The notes below the pieces were generated by a model, which was not told the DNA's origin, did no database searches, and worked only from the letters and a program-made list of their open reading frames with translations. A DNA stretch of 64,000 bases. Origin: Ptiloglossa arizonensis (lineage: Eukaryota > Arthropoda > Insecta > Hymenoptera > Colletidae). The translations under genes and the position numbers were made by a program. Below are positions 1 through 14,400 of the stretch, in pieces. Each line of letters opens with the position of its first letter. The stretch's first letter is position 1. Where the stretch lies: positions 6,448,001 through 6,512,000 of the forward strand of contig NC_135060.1 in NCBI RefSeq assembly GCF_051014685.1, read 5' to 3'.

Positions 1-3000
1 TTGACGAGACTCTGTCTAGGAAACGGAATGTCCCGAGGTATTCCGATTAAAAAATTTCTCTCTTAAAGAAACTTACGAGAAAACCGTTGCACAACTTTCA
101 ACTCGTCGATATCTGTCGATAATCGTCGCTTCCTCTTTTTTTTTATTTCACCGGTGTCTCGGGACTTCTTTGTACTCGAAGAGGCCGTGACGCGCTACAG
201 GTGCTGAAAGCACCTGTGAAAATAATTTAATTTCGTTTCGGGGCGTTCGATGTGTCGCGAATCGGTTATTCGCGAACAATATTCGAACGCCGGAGACTTC
301 CATGTGCTAGGTATCGATCCGTGCGGTACACACGTTAAATGTTTTCTTAAGCTTTCGCTCTCACGGTCCGCACGCATCAAATCGTTCCTGGAGCGTATTC
401 CGCTCGCAGAAAAATCTCACGGAACACGTTGCGACGGAGTTTCAGATACGGTTCGGAGGACATTCGCGTGGGAATACTGGTTCGGGTGCTCTGGTGGCCA
501 TACTGAACTCAGCACGCTGATAACGTCCAACATGGTCGAGCCACGACATTGAACGAGAAAGGCGAAGTAGTTGGATGTACTTTCGTGAACAATTTCAGAA
601 AATAACAGCCAACAACTGTACGATTCGCGGATCACATTTACGGTCTATTAAAGAAGTAGCGATCGAGGGCGATTTACTTCGACGAGTGTCGCGGTTCGAA
701 GTTTCTCGTAGGATTTGCGACGTTCTTCGAGCGTTTAACGAATTAAAGACACTTTTAATCTCGAGACCGTAGATATTTCCATCTCGCGGGATAATTTACA
801 ATTTTTCGTGTAGCTTTTTGCAGTTTTAAGGTACGTTAAGTTCGGACGCGCTTTTACGTTAATATATGGGTCGATGTAGAGAAGGAACGGAGAACGTAGA
901 GGTATAGAAAAAAGACACCCAGTTAGCTTAGGTCCACAAATCAACCCTGACGGAAACAAGGTAAGACGAAGTCTGGTCTATATTTCAAGTCAGATTTCCG
1001 TTCCAATACTTTCTACGAAGTATCCTTTTCGAATTTACATCCCCCCACTGACACAAATTTCAGTTCATCCTAGCGCGAAATTACACCGACGTTAGTTTCT
1101 AAATCGATATTACTGTGATTTCTCGCAATATTGAACGCGGAAAAACATCGATAAATAAATACCATTATACAAGTGAAATTGTACGGATTCCGATATATCA
1201 AAGTTGGTACACCTGTAATTAATTTCGACCATTAAAATAAATAACTCTCGTCACGGTCGATTGGAACTATGCCAACCACGCGTACGTATTTTTTCCTCGC
1301 ACTCCAAGTCGCTAAACAGTTCGATTATCTTTTTACCGATTTATCTGACAAAAAGTTCGAGCGTTGATTAATTTCGCGTTAACCGACTGCCACCGAGATA
1401 AAAAGTCGCGTAAATTTACGCGCGAAAGTAGCTCGCGCTTGGTGTATTCCTCGCGTACAAAGCACTGCGAGTATCTAAAATAAGCCGGTAAGAATTCTAC
1501 CGAACGTTAATACCAACGCGTTTCACTTTTAAGTGCGTATTCTCCGTAGTTGAGCGAGAGTAACGAGTTCCACGTCGTCGGTGCGTTCTAGGAACTTTCT
1601 CCGCTGCTAAGGAACCCGGTACTTAAAAAACGGGAAATATACGAAGAAGTCGCGAGTAATAAAATCAACGTCGATTAGCGATGTGGAGCGGGCCGAAGGC
1701 GCCGTCGCGTGATACCGAACCGCGCGGGCTTCTCGTTGGTGATAAATTTTCAATGAATTACCGCATTGACTGCTCGCGTGTCTGCGACTCTCTGAAAGGT
1801 ACTTCCGAAACCTTAACGGTGATCTCGCATGTTTTCCACTTCTAGCAGCGACCGAGGCGAATGCAGCGTCGAGTTATCGTAGCCATTCGTCACACCCTTG
1901 CCTTTGACTATCTGTTGCTCGTGCAGAGATTTCCTCGCCGATAGGACCGAACTCTCTCTCTTGTTCTTTGGGTCACCGATGGGTACCCGAAACGAAGTCG
2001 AAAGTTCGAAGAAAAGACACTTTATACGCGACGGGGGAACGCTATCGTGCCAAGACGCATTACAGAGATACGAATTTAGTTCTTGGCTTCTTTTTGCGAA
2101 ATTAATAATTCTATTTAACGACGCGTGCAACGAGACACCGATATCGTCGGTGGAAATTGTTGCCCTTGAAAATTAAATCTCTTTTCGAGAAACAATTACG
2201 ACGGTTGGCGAACCACCGTTTCCAAGATCGCGATTCGTTTCGAACGAGATTGTTCTCGTTACTCGTTCGACGGTAGAGCGGTCGGAGATAGTTTATGATA
2301 AATTTTCGGGCGAATAACCGTTCCAATAATTGAAAATCTCGGTATCGATACATTTATCAAACGTGCTATTAGTTCGCTTCGATGATTTGTGTTCTGCGAA
2401 AATAATAATCGTTGTTTACTCGACCGTATCGATGAAACGCCACTCGGTGGGAATATCGTTGTATTTGGACTCTTAATACGTAATAAATAATGAGCAATAA
2501 AGCACGGCTAATCACTCGACTGCGACACGAGCTTCGAAATTGGCCAGCTAAGGTTTTATTTATAGTACGGTGGTAGATAATTCTCAAACGATTATTACTT
2601 TCTAAAACGAGTATTATATTTATACGATTCGCGTAGGTAACGCGGTTCTATAATTAGATCGGATTTTTACTCGTAGTCGAATAAACGGTTACTGAGAATT
2701 TACGAGTTTCGAATTCATGCATAATAAATACCGCCGGAAAAAGAACGAGTACAATCCCGAGCGCCAGTTTCTAAACTCTCAATTAGACGGGCGATAGAGT
2801 TCCCTGAACCACGATTACCTCGATACGTATCGGAAATTCTTGGGCTTAAAATATTCAAACTGTTTCGTCAGAATAATCGACCAGACACGGGAATTAACGA
2901 TTCGTGGAGCCACGCGCTCCCGATTCCGCTTCAACGTTCTATCCTATCAAACGGCGTTCGTGGTAACGAACTTTTCTACTTGGAAGTGATCGTGAACACC

Positions 3001-6000
3001 CCCGTAATAACGCGTTAAAGGAATGCCTCCCCAGAAACCGTGTAAACGGAGAAGGAATTCTCGAACGAGACCACGGAAAACCGGTTAATACATCGGTTTT
3101 ACCAGAAACATGGAAAAATAGAAATAACGCTTCGAGCGTGCACTTTATCCGCCCCGAAGTCGATACACATATACGCGCACGTACACACACGCCCTGTGCA
3201 CCGGTATCAATTAGTCCCGTATCGCCGATGGATTTACAACGGAATCGTAAATACGCAACTTCGTTTTCCTTCGTAATACTCGCGAGCGAACCGAGCCGCG
3301 GATAGGCGGGCGAGTTTTCACTCGAAGAAGTCGTACATTATCACCGCGTGGCGGTAAACCGTCCTTGCGCGATGTTTCGATCGTAACAACACGCTTTGCA
3401 CGCTCGTTGCGATGTCGCCAGCAGTAATAAACACCGAGTCTTTATTGTCCGATCCCGTGAACCTTACTCCGACGATTCTTCTCGCGTCGCGTCCCCGGTA
3501 GTGCGCGATAAAAGGGCCTTTCTCGACGGTTTTCAGCTTTCAGCGACCCGACGGCCCGTAAATCACGCTCTTAACGAGCCCGAAGCGCGTTACGATCGTC
3601 CCTTCGAATTCGACGCCGATTCGCGAGAAATTAGGATTCTCGATAGACGCCGGTTGGCATCCGGCACGAGGAACACCGAATTACGCGAATCGTCGAGAGA
3701 GACGATCTCTACGAGTTGGGTGGATCGAGTGACATTTGAAGGAAAATGTGCATTGTGGTTTTTTATATATATTAGATACTTTGTACTTACTTTTAATAAT
3801 ATTCACGTCTTACTTATTGCACGTGGCTGAACTCACGCTCGCCATGTAACAGTCTAGATGTTCTTTTGTTTTTTTTTTCATTCTTTCCTATGCGTGCAGA
3901 TGTCACCATCGTTAGAATACAGAGGTATTCTCTTAACATTCTTAACGATTCTACATGCGATTGAACGAGGTGAATCGCTGGTGAAGGAAAACCATCGAGT
4001 CCAACACCAGAACTATCGATAGATTTCAGTATGTTAAGATCTTCCTCATATTTCGCCCAATTGATGATCGAGGAAAAAGAGAAACTCATGAAAGTGATTG
4101 TACGTATAGAATAGAAAAAAATCGTAACATCTTTTGAAAATATGCTATGCAATTTAAAGTAAATTTCCTTGTGAAAACAGAAGGAACCAATTATTTTGAC
4201 TGATTGGTAAATCTGGCGTTAACAAGTTTCCGAAGTCACTGATTTCCCGTCGAGCGAGGTTTCGAAATAAGTTTCACTCGCGAAACGCGCATCGGTTTCG
4301 AAACATGCGATAAATAATGTATATTTCAGGAAGCATTTCTCGCGGAGTTCGACAAAGTTTCGGGTTAAATCGACTCGAATTTACAGCTCGGATTAAGCGT
4401 TCGCTGCGTGCACGGGTATCCGAGCCGAGGGAAGATGACTTTGGGCAGTTATTGGACGAGCAGTCGGACTTCGTGCGAATTTAGATTCGAAAATGGAAAG
4501 CTCGATGACGTGCAACACGTTTTGGAACATAACCGCCGGAACGGATATTAGTTTGAGCGATCCACGTCCAACGGGATAGTCCGTCAAACGTCATCCCGTT
4601 TCGCACGAGTTGGAAACTCGTCGATGTTGATACGTCCGACGGGTTTGGAAAATTGCACGAGACGGCTATGGTTGCGTTTAATATTTTACGGAGGTATTAC
4701 ATAGATCGAAATATCGATTTAAAGTAGCCGACGCGCGAACGAAAGCTACCGTGACGATAACAAAAAAGCAAAGTTCGAATCGACGACCGAAGCTTTTCGC
4801 GATATTTCGCAACGTTGATTGAACAACGTTCTAGAATACCGTATCGTCGATTTTCAAGAACGATTTTTCTCGTACGTCGTCTCGTCGAATTTACGCGTTC
4901 CTCGATCGAACGACGAATGAAATTTCGAACGGTTGTAATCGCTCGTACGGTCTGGATCTAAAATTAAACGGGACCGAATGGCGATTACGAGGATCGTTAA
5001 AAGAAATGAAACGCTGGTTTCTCGAGCGATGAAAAACACGTTCGCGGAACAGACATAATGCGAAGGGACGAGCATCGCTTCGCGAGACGTTCACACGGAA
5101 GAACAAAGAAACAGCTGGCCGAAGTGAAGTGGCACTCGTGCTCGAACGGCACGATTTGCCGTTTTAAAAGTTTCCCAACCAACGCGGGACGGTCATTGGC
5201 TATCGCTTCGGGGCGAAATGATTGATTAAGTAGTGCCTCGAGAATCGCGACATCTCATTTTTCCTCGCGCCACGAAAACGTCGCTCACGTAGTCTCCAAT
5301 GAAGCCTTGTTGCCGAGTCAATTGGCCAAGGGGGCAAGCTGCCTTCGAATAAACGTCCGACGACGGTGGAAGGTTACCATTACAACGATTTAAACAATAT
5401 TACGAGGAGTTACTCGATTTGGTATGCGAGATCGATAAACGGTCCATCGATATTTAAAGTCGGTGTCGATCAAACGTTAAATCGATCAATGGCGCATAAG
5501 ACGAATCTTCTTCTTCGTTTCCTCTCGCGAATAACTGCAAGTCGTGTTTACACCACCCCGACGAACCGTGATCAATTTTACATTCGTGAAAAATCACACG
5601 GGAACGATGTCACTTGGATGGTCCATACTTTGGAAAGTTACCTTCTCTTGAATCTCGGAGAAGCATTTCGTAAATACCTACTTACCTAACAATTCTACCC
5701 TCGGATCAGACGTATCCAGACTGCGCGGGTAAACAAGCTCGACGCGTTCCGGCGGTGTTTGCTCGATAGGAAATACCGTTTTCCCGAGATTTATAGCCCG
5801 GTGGATTTCATCGCGACGATACAATGTTTTTATCGGCGGATCGTTTCGCGAGGGTAGTCAATTTCTCGGGGAACTTTCCGAGCGTGGTTCCGATTCTTCT
5901 TGGACGGTTAGTCGGGGGTTGAAATAATTCTGAACGCGTTCCGTTCGCGTGGTCCCTTCTCGGTTTTCCAGAAATCGGTTCGGTGAACGCGCGTGCACCG

Positions 6001-6660
6001 CGAAGCGTGTTAGCGAACCGGAAAAATAAAGAAGCGCGTAAACGAGGTTCTACGACGGAACGAACGCCCGTCTGGCATGCAAATGCGGTGTAATTCAACA
6101 GCGTCAATTAAAATTGCGCGCGAAATGAATCGCGACGTACGGATGCCAACGGTTGGATACGCGTCGTTCCTCGCGAGAGGTGGCTCGGTTAGCAAACGAC
6201 GAGTAATGTTATGACTCCCGCGTTACGATTTGCATTCTCCGTAGAGAAAGAGGAGGCACGTTGTAGCGTGCGTACGCCGCTCCTTGAATCCATACCCGAC
6301 CGGTCGACCCGCGAATTCATTAATAAATTGCAATCATCCGCGTGCTCGTTCCACGGTGAGCCTCGCCTCCGACGTTCTTCTTATTCCGAGGCACGAGTCG
6401 CCCCAGAAGTGCCGCGGGTTCCGTTTCGAGGCAGTAAAGTTTATCGCGCGGTCGTACGGCCAATTGAAACGAACACGTTACGGGACCGATAAAAGTGCAA
6501 CGATCTTCGACGAAACGCGACCCACGTAATCGATTTCGCGGCTTCCGAACCGCGAGGGCTTATCAAATTTTACTACCGAACGCGGAATTTTAGGCGCGCG
6601 GTGAACGTACTGCGTGCGTCGATGTTTTTTTTTATACGCCAATGTAGAAATATTTTAAGG
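1..6660. other. Non-coding flank, no gene seen
   Basis: CpG-rich sequence with only short, arginine-rich open frames in all six frames. None shows a signal peptide, a recognisable domain, consistent codon choice or a convincing acceptor/donor pair. Short homopolymer runs occur (for example T-rich near 136-148 and 3865-3880). Two copies of the POU octamer lie at 6077-6084 (reverse) and 6228-6235 (forward). It could be intronic or intergenic; I cannot tell which. Confidence 0.5.
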
Positions 6661-6985
6661 TATCTCAATATCGTGATACTTCCGAACTCGAGTACTCGGG
6701 TTATCGAGTGTTCGAATACTTGGGTGGTCGGTATCTCGAATATTCGGATCCTCGAATACTCGGATACTCGGTGTCTCGATTGTATGCGTATCTGCAAATA
6801 CTCGCATATTTTGAATCTCGAATATTCATATTCTTGAATACTCAAATTGTCGAAGTGTTCGGATACTCGAGTTTCGGAGTACAATTTTTCAAGTACTCGG
6901 ATGCTCGAAGACTCGAATGCTCGATCATTGGAGTACGCGTACAGTTAAACATTGGTGATCGAGTGTTTAAATTTTGAAATACTTT
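6661..6985. repeat. Degenerate 9-10 bp minisatellite
   Basis: An irregular array of short units close to TCGAATACT / TCGGATACTCG is repeated many times. Clear runs lie around 6712-6775 and 6826-6930. Unit spacing is mostly 9-10 bp, with substitutions and small insertions. The open frames crossing it on both strands simply reflect the repeat and have Ser/Tyr/Glu-biased composition, so they are not genes. The edges are approximate because units decay gradually. Confidence 0.7.
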
Positions 6986-7363
6986 CGCGCGTTTAAGTCT
7001 TCAAATATTTAAGCATCGATGTCTGGGAATACATATACCTTCGATAGACGAATATTTTTACATTTTGATTCGTCGTTCGTTGCATCGATGTGTTTAGCAA
7101 CGGAAGAATTCAATAACGTATTAACCAGCGCATCCGTGTTGCAGTGCCGAAATAATTCAACCTTTCGGTACACGAATATCCGTCTAATAATATTATTGCA
7201 GCACCGTTCCGACAATATCGAGGTAACAATAATGCAAAAGACAGTAACACGATATTCCGGTATATCAGTATTCCAAGCACACTGAGAACGCTAAATGATA
7301 TTCAGAATCCAGGATATAAATCTATCTAATAATTATTTAAAATGTTGCTATCGTACCGTAGAT

Positions 7364-7682
7364 CAGTGTTTCCCAACACATGTGCCCGCATGCTTCTGTG
7401 TCGCAGTGTCTCAGGTGTGTTGCGGAAATATTTTACATTTTTAGAATTGTACCATACTTTTGATAACTTTTCTTCAATATATAAATTACTTCTTTTTTGA
7501 ACCATACTTGACTCTGTTCTATTCGATACGATTATTTCTTTCGCAATAAACGGAAACATATATGCGAAAAAGTGTACCACGATTGTGGTAATTTTAAACA
7601 CATTTATTCGACATTCGTCGCCTCGTCGTAACAATATTAAATTGAAAGTGTGCCGTTGATTCGAAAAGGTTGGAAAATACCG
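7364..7682. mobile_element. hAT-type MITE, decayed
   Basis: The left end starts with CAGTGTTTCCCAAC (7364-7377). The right end (7669-7682) is its inverted complement with 11 of 14 bases matching by eye. Inside the left end are two GTGTYGC-type blocks (near 7399 and 7417), and a GTGTGCCG block precedes the right end. CAGTG(T/G)TTCYCAA-like ends followed by GTGTGCCGCG-like subterminal motifs are known from hAT elements. The element is about 319 bp and has no transposase frame, so it is non-autonomous. The 8 bp flanks no longer form an obvious target duplication, suggesting an old insertion. The 160-codon minus-strand frame spanning it is not a credible protein. Confidence 0.62.
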
Positions 7683-10600
7683 GCGTGAATAACACCAACT
7701 AGATTCGATAAGAAAACTAGATACGATCTTAAAGTTTACACGATAAATTGGTGTCAAATGGAGCTTTCTCGGGTAACATCGCCAGAAACTAATTTGTAGT
7801 CGGTGCACACATGTGCCCGAAATATTCTTAACAACCTCTCATCCTCTTTGCTGCAGTCCGGCCACGATGATATTTTTTCCCGCTAAGTATACGCTGCCGC
7901 GGTGCATAGCGATGGTTTATCATAAAAGTGAAGGAGTTATTTTTGAAGCTGACAAATGGGTTCAGTCCCCTCCACGAATATTTTTCCCCGAGCTGCCGTC
8001 ACTCGGTCCCCTCTTCGCGCCTCCCAAAGAAAAGAAGAAGTCTTTTTATCGCTCGGGCAAGTTTTAAGGATATTGAGTCTGCTGCTCGTTAGCGACGGAG
8101 TTTTGCCAGCCTCTTCCTTTTCCTCGGGGCGCGACCGACCAACAGCTAAACAATCTGACGGCTTGGACTCCCGTTGTATATATTAACGAGAGTTTGCGAA
8201 ACGTCAATGTTTGCATCTCCTCCAAACAGTCTCGCTTGACTCATCCGCGATCGTTTCGGGAACAACTTTCCTGGAACTTGCTTCATAAAAATCTCACCGT
8301 CGTAATTTTCCTTCGTAACCGAGACGGTATTGATTCAACCTTGCGAATTCATTTTCGTTATTCGGATCGCGCGAGACGAAATACAGAGACGTTGGATCGT
8401 TCGATTCTCGAACAACGATCTACTCTTGTATTCGTGATTGCAAATTCATATTGTATTTCTGCATCACTATCGTACTCGCACGTGTGAAAATACTGACGAG
8501 TCACATTTTATCTTCGTCGATAAATCGTTCGCACCGTGATCGGTTCCCCCGCGACAAAATGATACAAGCGATCGCGTGGAATCTCGCTACTTTTTGCGAT
8601 CGACTCTGCTGATTTTTCGCGTCAACGCGGAATACGCAATGCCGCAACAGAAGCCGGGGGCAAGTACCGCGGACCAACAGAGAGCTTCCAAATTACAAAA
8701 TTACTTGATGACTGGTTACCGGTTCTTGGCGAAGTAATTACGCGCCTACGCGGTGCCAATAACTGCCTCGCCACCGCTCATTATTTTCCGCGATGCATCT
8801 CCATCGTTTTACGTGCCTTCTGCCGCTATGCCGCTGACGCTGTCACGGCGATAGATTCTTGTCTCTCAACGTTCCTTTCTAATAGAAATGTCGGGAATCT
8901 GCGCTCTTTCTTCGCGTTTCTTCGTTCCGACGCAACGAACCGGTCGTTGAAAATCAACTGCCACTTTCCAAAAAGTTACTACTCGTGGAAATCTTGACGC
9001 GTAAGAATACTTGAAAGCGAAAGAAATACTAAAACGTGAGAATAAAGAAACAGAAAATTACTTGAATGATTCAGAGTTCTCGGTAACTGCTCCAAACTTT
9101 ACGAACAGTTTGAGAATTACCAGAGAAATCTATAATATTGTAACTCGTACTAAATTTTTGATAAAAAATGGAGAATTTACAGAGAACGCGAACTAGTTTA
9201 ATTTTTCAAGTGAAAATTTATTTTCGACGAAGTAGATTCGCTGGTCGTTAAAAAGTTGTAATATATTCAAGTTTTTTAAAACGTAACCGGTGGCAAGAAT
9301 GCACATTTTTCTGATAAACTGTATCGGCAATTAATTTCGAAACGGGGACTCGATTTACCAAAGAGACCGGTTTTATGAATTCGAGTTCTATATATATGTA
9401 TGTACACACACTTCGATGTTAAGCATCGTCCAAGCCGAGCTCGTATCTCGGAGGTTTCTGCGAACGATTCGCGAAATCGTAGGTGCATCGACTTTTTCAA
9501 TGCATCGTTTTAAATCTATGCACGATCATGTAACCGATACATCGTGCTTCTGACCACTTCGCGGTGAAACCTGCGCGCGTACGTCGAATGATGTAACGTT
9601 TTCTTGCGTCGTGAATTATCGTCCCGCGCTTTCGTGGTATTGCAATGATATATCGTTGGAACCGTCCTGTGCACGTGGAATACGGTTACCCTGTCCCGTG
9701 ATATATTTCCCTGGGCCTGACAGCGTTACAAATTTTTCATCGCCGTTTGACTGTTATCTGCTGAATCTAGATATCTCTATCATTCGCTAGAAACGTTTGC
9801 TGCGATATGTTTTGATAATGATCGTTGCAATTTTTCATTTCCTTCGGTAATATTTAACTCGAGCGTACCGTTCAATTCGGGATACTTTCGAACAACATTG
9901 CGCCTGCTGTACCTGTTCAACCCTTTCTCGAATCTTTCTTCGTGCGGCGCTCGATCAACGGTTTGGACTTATTTCTGCCCTGTAACGTGCGCGTTAATCA
10001 TACGATTTTAAAAAATCATTTTTCCTCGGTAGGTAATAACTTTCGTTTCGCGCGAAGTTTAGAAAAATCGGTAAACGGTATCGATATGCGCTTTAGTGCG
10101 TCCGTGGGGCACAGTTGGTGCCAATGATCGGTCATTCCTCGTACCTGGAAGGTATACTTGGAGTGCAAAAGGTTAAATTTAATTCTGTGAGAAACTTGCG
10201 CTAAACTTGCATCGTTTCTTTGTTTTTCTCCGCAGCGAAGTAGATCCCTTCGCGATAAACGACTTTGGATCGTAAAATCGAGGATCGAAAGATGGTTATT
10301 ATCCGACTGTGCATTTTGTGCAGTTACGCGAGTATGAAACGCATACGTTGAATGGATATGTTGAAAAAAATATGCAAACACTTGTGCGGAATGAATTATT
10401 TAATTTACGGTTCGTACCGGGATTGTATTAAAATTAAACACGGGGAACACACTGTCAGCAAGACTTGTATGTTGGAAAATTACAGAGATTCGCGCAAAGA
10501 TGCTCGAGTGACTAGAATTTGAAGCCGAAACTAAGCCCGGATGATGAAACAGGGGTTTAAGGGTTTTGGATGTAACAGGAGAGTTGATAGGATGGGGCGA

Positions 10601-11440
10601 AGGTTAACAAGCTCCGATGGAAGCTAAAATTCGCAGGATTTACAGGATACGTTTACATAATTGTCGTTTCCACGACTATTTTCACCTTGAAACGTTTATA
10701 GCATTTTTTTCCGATAACCAACTATCGATCGTTTCTTCGTCCTATCGGTAAATTCATACTGTACACATTTGTGGAACAGAACTCGCACGTTACATAAAAA
10801 GTCATAGGGCACTTACTCCTTTCAACAAATTTTGATCATCCAATCTGAATTATTGAAATTGTTTGACACACGTTCAGTAAAAAGAAAAAAAAATATTTAG
10901 TCGTTGAAATGTTTGAAATAATAAGTACAATATTACCAATGATATACAAAAATTGATTCCTAAGATGTCCAAATTATATACTACACGCAAACGAAAGAAA
11001 GATCTAATTATCACCATCAATATCGATAAAATTCTGTACAAAATTATCCCACGTATCTTTTATTCTACTCACACGTTAATAACGTAAGATTTAAGAAAAG
11101 ATCGTTTCCCAATTGCGAACGTTTCGATGAATTCCAACTATCTTCCCCAGTATTTTCGACACTTTGATAAGTGTCCTGTGACGTGTTTTACGAGACGTAA
11201 AAGAAAATCACGATCGTCGAAGGGGTTAAACCATCCCGGAGGATGGTACGCGATCCCCATCGCGAGCCTCGTAACCCGCAATATGGCTTTCCGTCTACAC
11301 AGGGGGTAATTGCATAATAGGCGATACCGCGTCGCGAAAGTTTCTTCCTTGATCCGTTGGTTTTCCGGTCACCGTGGATAGGAAGCGCCGGGACGTTACG
11401 ACATCGACCGCTATCAATTTCCACGGAGGCCCCACCGATC
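7683..11440. other. Non-coding stretch, no gene seen
   Basis: No convincing exon on either strand. About 8640-8830 is a low-CpG block with mixed composition and candidate homeodomain-type AT cores (near 8738), so it could be regulatory. About 10440-10640 is poor in CpG relative to its surroundings and might be older repeat-derived DNA. 10640-11100 is AT-rich. Small open frames here do not resemble proteins. Confidence 0.45.
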
Positions 11441-11449
11441 GCGGATCGT

Positions 11450-11471
11450 CCAGGCCAGGCCAGGCCAGGCC
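11450..11471. repeat. (CCAGG)n short tandem repeat
   Basis: About four consecutive copies of the pentamer CCAGG/GGCCA, 22 bp in all, in a GC-richer block. Confidence 0.85.
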
Positions 11472-14400
11472 GCGGAATTATCATTTAATGGCCCCGCAAT
11501 AACACGAGCGAACGAAAAGGGAAGAAAAGGAGCCGGCTATGAATTATTCAGGCAATCGCAGGAACGCGAAGCAATAGCGGCGTATCGCGCGATCGATACC
11601 GCATCGCTCGAACACTTGGCAACGATAAGTCCATTTATGCCGGCCATAAACCGACCGGGGAATTTTCAAGAAGATCGCCGGGGAGGCGACCTTACGGGGC
11701 TAGCGAATTCTCGACGCGCCACCGAGGTGCCCGAGGTAGTTTTTTACTCGCGGGACCGTTTACACGGAGAGGGAGGGTATAGTACGAGTCGCGGCCATCC
11801 AGTTCGACCACCCGAGGGCCAACGAACACCTTGAACGAGCTCTGCGTGTACCTGTTCTACGCCGCGTTATCCGTTCGTTCGCCCGCACTCTCCGCACGGC
11901 GGTTTTGACCTCTTCACCCAGCGTATCCGTGGCCATCGCGAGAAAAAATCACCTCTAATGGATTCGAGCGGGGCGCCGGCCATCGGTCTTCCCGCTTCGG
12001 TTCTGGGAATCTTCAACGTCGAGTCCCTCGAGTTCGCCACGCTCGGTTTTTAGTCGTCATTTCTGGTCTACCCTGTACACCATGGGGAACGAACTCGCGC
12101 GGAATTAAATACACGACGGTTATTCGAGGAAACTTACGCGGTGTTCCCCGTTTCGGAGTAAATCGGGATCGTTGACTAGAAAGCGGGGCGGTGATTTCGA
12201 TCTCGAATCGAAGGCGCGAACTTGGAACGGAAAGGGAGAGTGCAAAAGAGGTTGCTTCGTTACTCGAACTTGGGGAAAGAGTCGTCGTTCCAAATGGGGT
12301 GTTATTCCATATTGAAGTGGAAATTTAAAGGTAGCATCACGATTGACCAAAATCGAGGTATCGCTGCGATTGAAAATAATCGAGCTGGTACTGTCATTGA
12401 AACGAATCGATACTATAGGGTTCGAATCTCGATGGAAAAAGGAACCAGCATTCTGTCGAGGTAAGGGAATATAGGGAATTTAAAGGATCTCGGAAGCAGG
12501 AGAGCGGACGATGGGATATAGCGAGGCTTAGGAAGTTACGTAGAGGATATGGTGCCTAGGATGACGCAGGATTTGTAGAGCACAGATGACACAGTGTTTA
12601 CGGTAACGAGTGATGCAGGGCTTCTAGCCGAGAAGTCGCACGCAGATTAGGGTCGGCAGATCGGAGCTGTTTGCACGTAAACGCGTGGTACAGGGAACGG
12701 TGTACCGATGTTACGACTTAAAACGAATCAATGGAATAAATTTTCTTCGCATGAATTTTCGCTTCCAAGATTCATGGGCGAGTTTGAAAGTCTAATCCTG
12801 TCTGATCCGGATCCTTTGGTAGCAGATCTCGCTAGGGAACCACCACTGGGATTCGAACAAGCCATGACTTGTTTAGTTCGTATGTACCAAGTATTTACTG
12901 TCAGTTAACGGTACGACGAGCCACAGTAAACGAGAGTGCGCGAACATACTTCTTACGTTCGGAGCATGTGGCGTCAAGGCTCTTGCTACTGTGTTACGTC
13001 GAGTTACCAGTCCGGGTATCAGTGCACTTGACCAAACTTTGAAATCGTTTTTCTCGTAAACGAAGCTGTGCCCGAGAAAAACTTTATTCCAATCATTGGG
13101 CTCGTTTCGAGGGGAAAATCATCTCCTTTCCAGTAGTACTCTACTTGTCGATCTACCGTGTACACGGTGATGATGTATAGTCTCAATATAGATAAAGAAG
13201 GGACACGAGTTTTCTCTGTGTCAAATCGCTAGGTTAATTTCTATAAAATTATAACGATGTTCGAGAATTTTAAAGATTCAAGTTGTCATTATTTTTCATT
13301 TAAAAATATTCTCATTCCGTACAAAGGAGATTCTGAGAATCCTCGGATGGTCGATTCAATTTTAAAGAAACGCTTGCAATTTTGCATCGTCCGCGATTTT
13401 GCTTCCATCATTCCGCGACCATCAATTGTTTTCTATTTTTCAATAGCGCGGACGGACGTCGCAGTAACGCGCGCATCTTGTTCGTCTTTTCTCGTACCAG
13501 CTGTCGTTGATCTCCGATAGATCTTGCGATCATCGAAGAAATCGATGCGAAATGCCAGCACGTTCGCGAAATTGTACGTTCGCGATTGGCCTTTGATCGG
13601 TGAACGTGCACCGTTCACGATGCAACCATACCTCTTGCCGAGTCTTCTAACCGTCGATTGCAATTTTATCGTGTCAATTTTCAGAATGGTGCGCTCGTTA
13701 AGCTCGAGAATCGTTCTTGAGCAATGAGTTCTAATTTTCATCGTTGCACGGATGTCGTAAATTTCCGTTTCCTTAACGACTTGTCGCGCGCTTAACGAAA
13801 AATACTTTTTCCCTCTGAAGTAATTTGCCCTCTTTTTGCCGAAAGAAAATTATTCTCGTTGCAGCCTAGACGTATTACTTGTTTCAATATCGTATCGGAC
13901 GCCTTTTAATTAATTACGAATAAAATTGAAACTTTAGTGGAACGATGAACGATCAAATTGTGGTTGTATATTTCTATACTCCAGAAGTCTGGTCAATTTC
14001 ATAAGAACAGGTTTTATCTCTAATGCGATCAAACTTCATTGATTTTAAAATTAGATCGAAATGTTTATTACAAGGAGCGATGATATCACGAGAAACTCGT
14101 TAATTTTAGATAAGTTATACCGGACAACAAATTAAAAGATGTAACAAATGAACAAGCGTGTAATATTAATAGGTATATTTTTTTTCGAATAATAATTCCT
14201 TCGAACGGTACAGATAAGCGAACAATTTATTCTCCGGACAATTTGCATACGTTGACGTTTGCATACCACATTATTTAGATCCATTACTTGAAATATTTTT
14301 AAACGCGTCGAATAAATGTATGGTAAATTTCTGTTTCATGATTTATCGCGATACAAATTATTAAATAATGCAACACTCGGTACTAAATACCTCAAGAGCT

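Noticed and set aside
7326..7808. 160-codon minus-strand frame
   Set aside because: It spans the non-autonomous hAT MITE and its flanks; nothing resembles a hAT transposase.
12410..12430. GGTTCGAATC-like tRNA B-box
   Set aside because: No A-box, acceptor stem or anticodon stem could be built around it.
12845..12865. GGGATTCGAAC, resembling the T-arm of a minus-strand tRNA
   Set aside because: Flanking sequence does not pair into a cloverleaf, and the piece sits inside an open frame.
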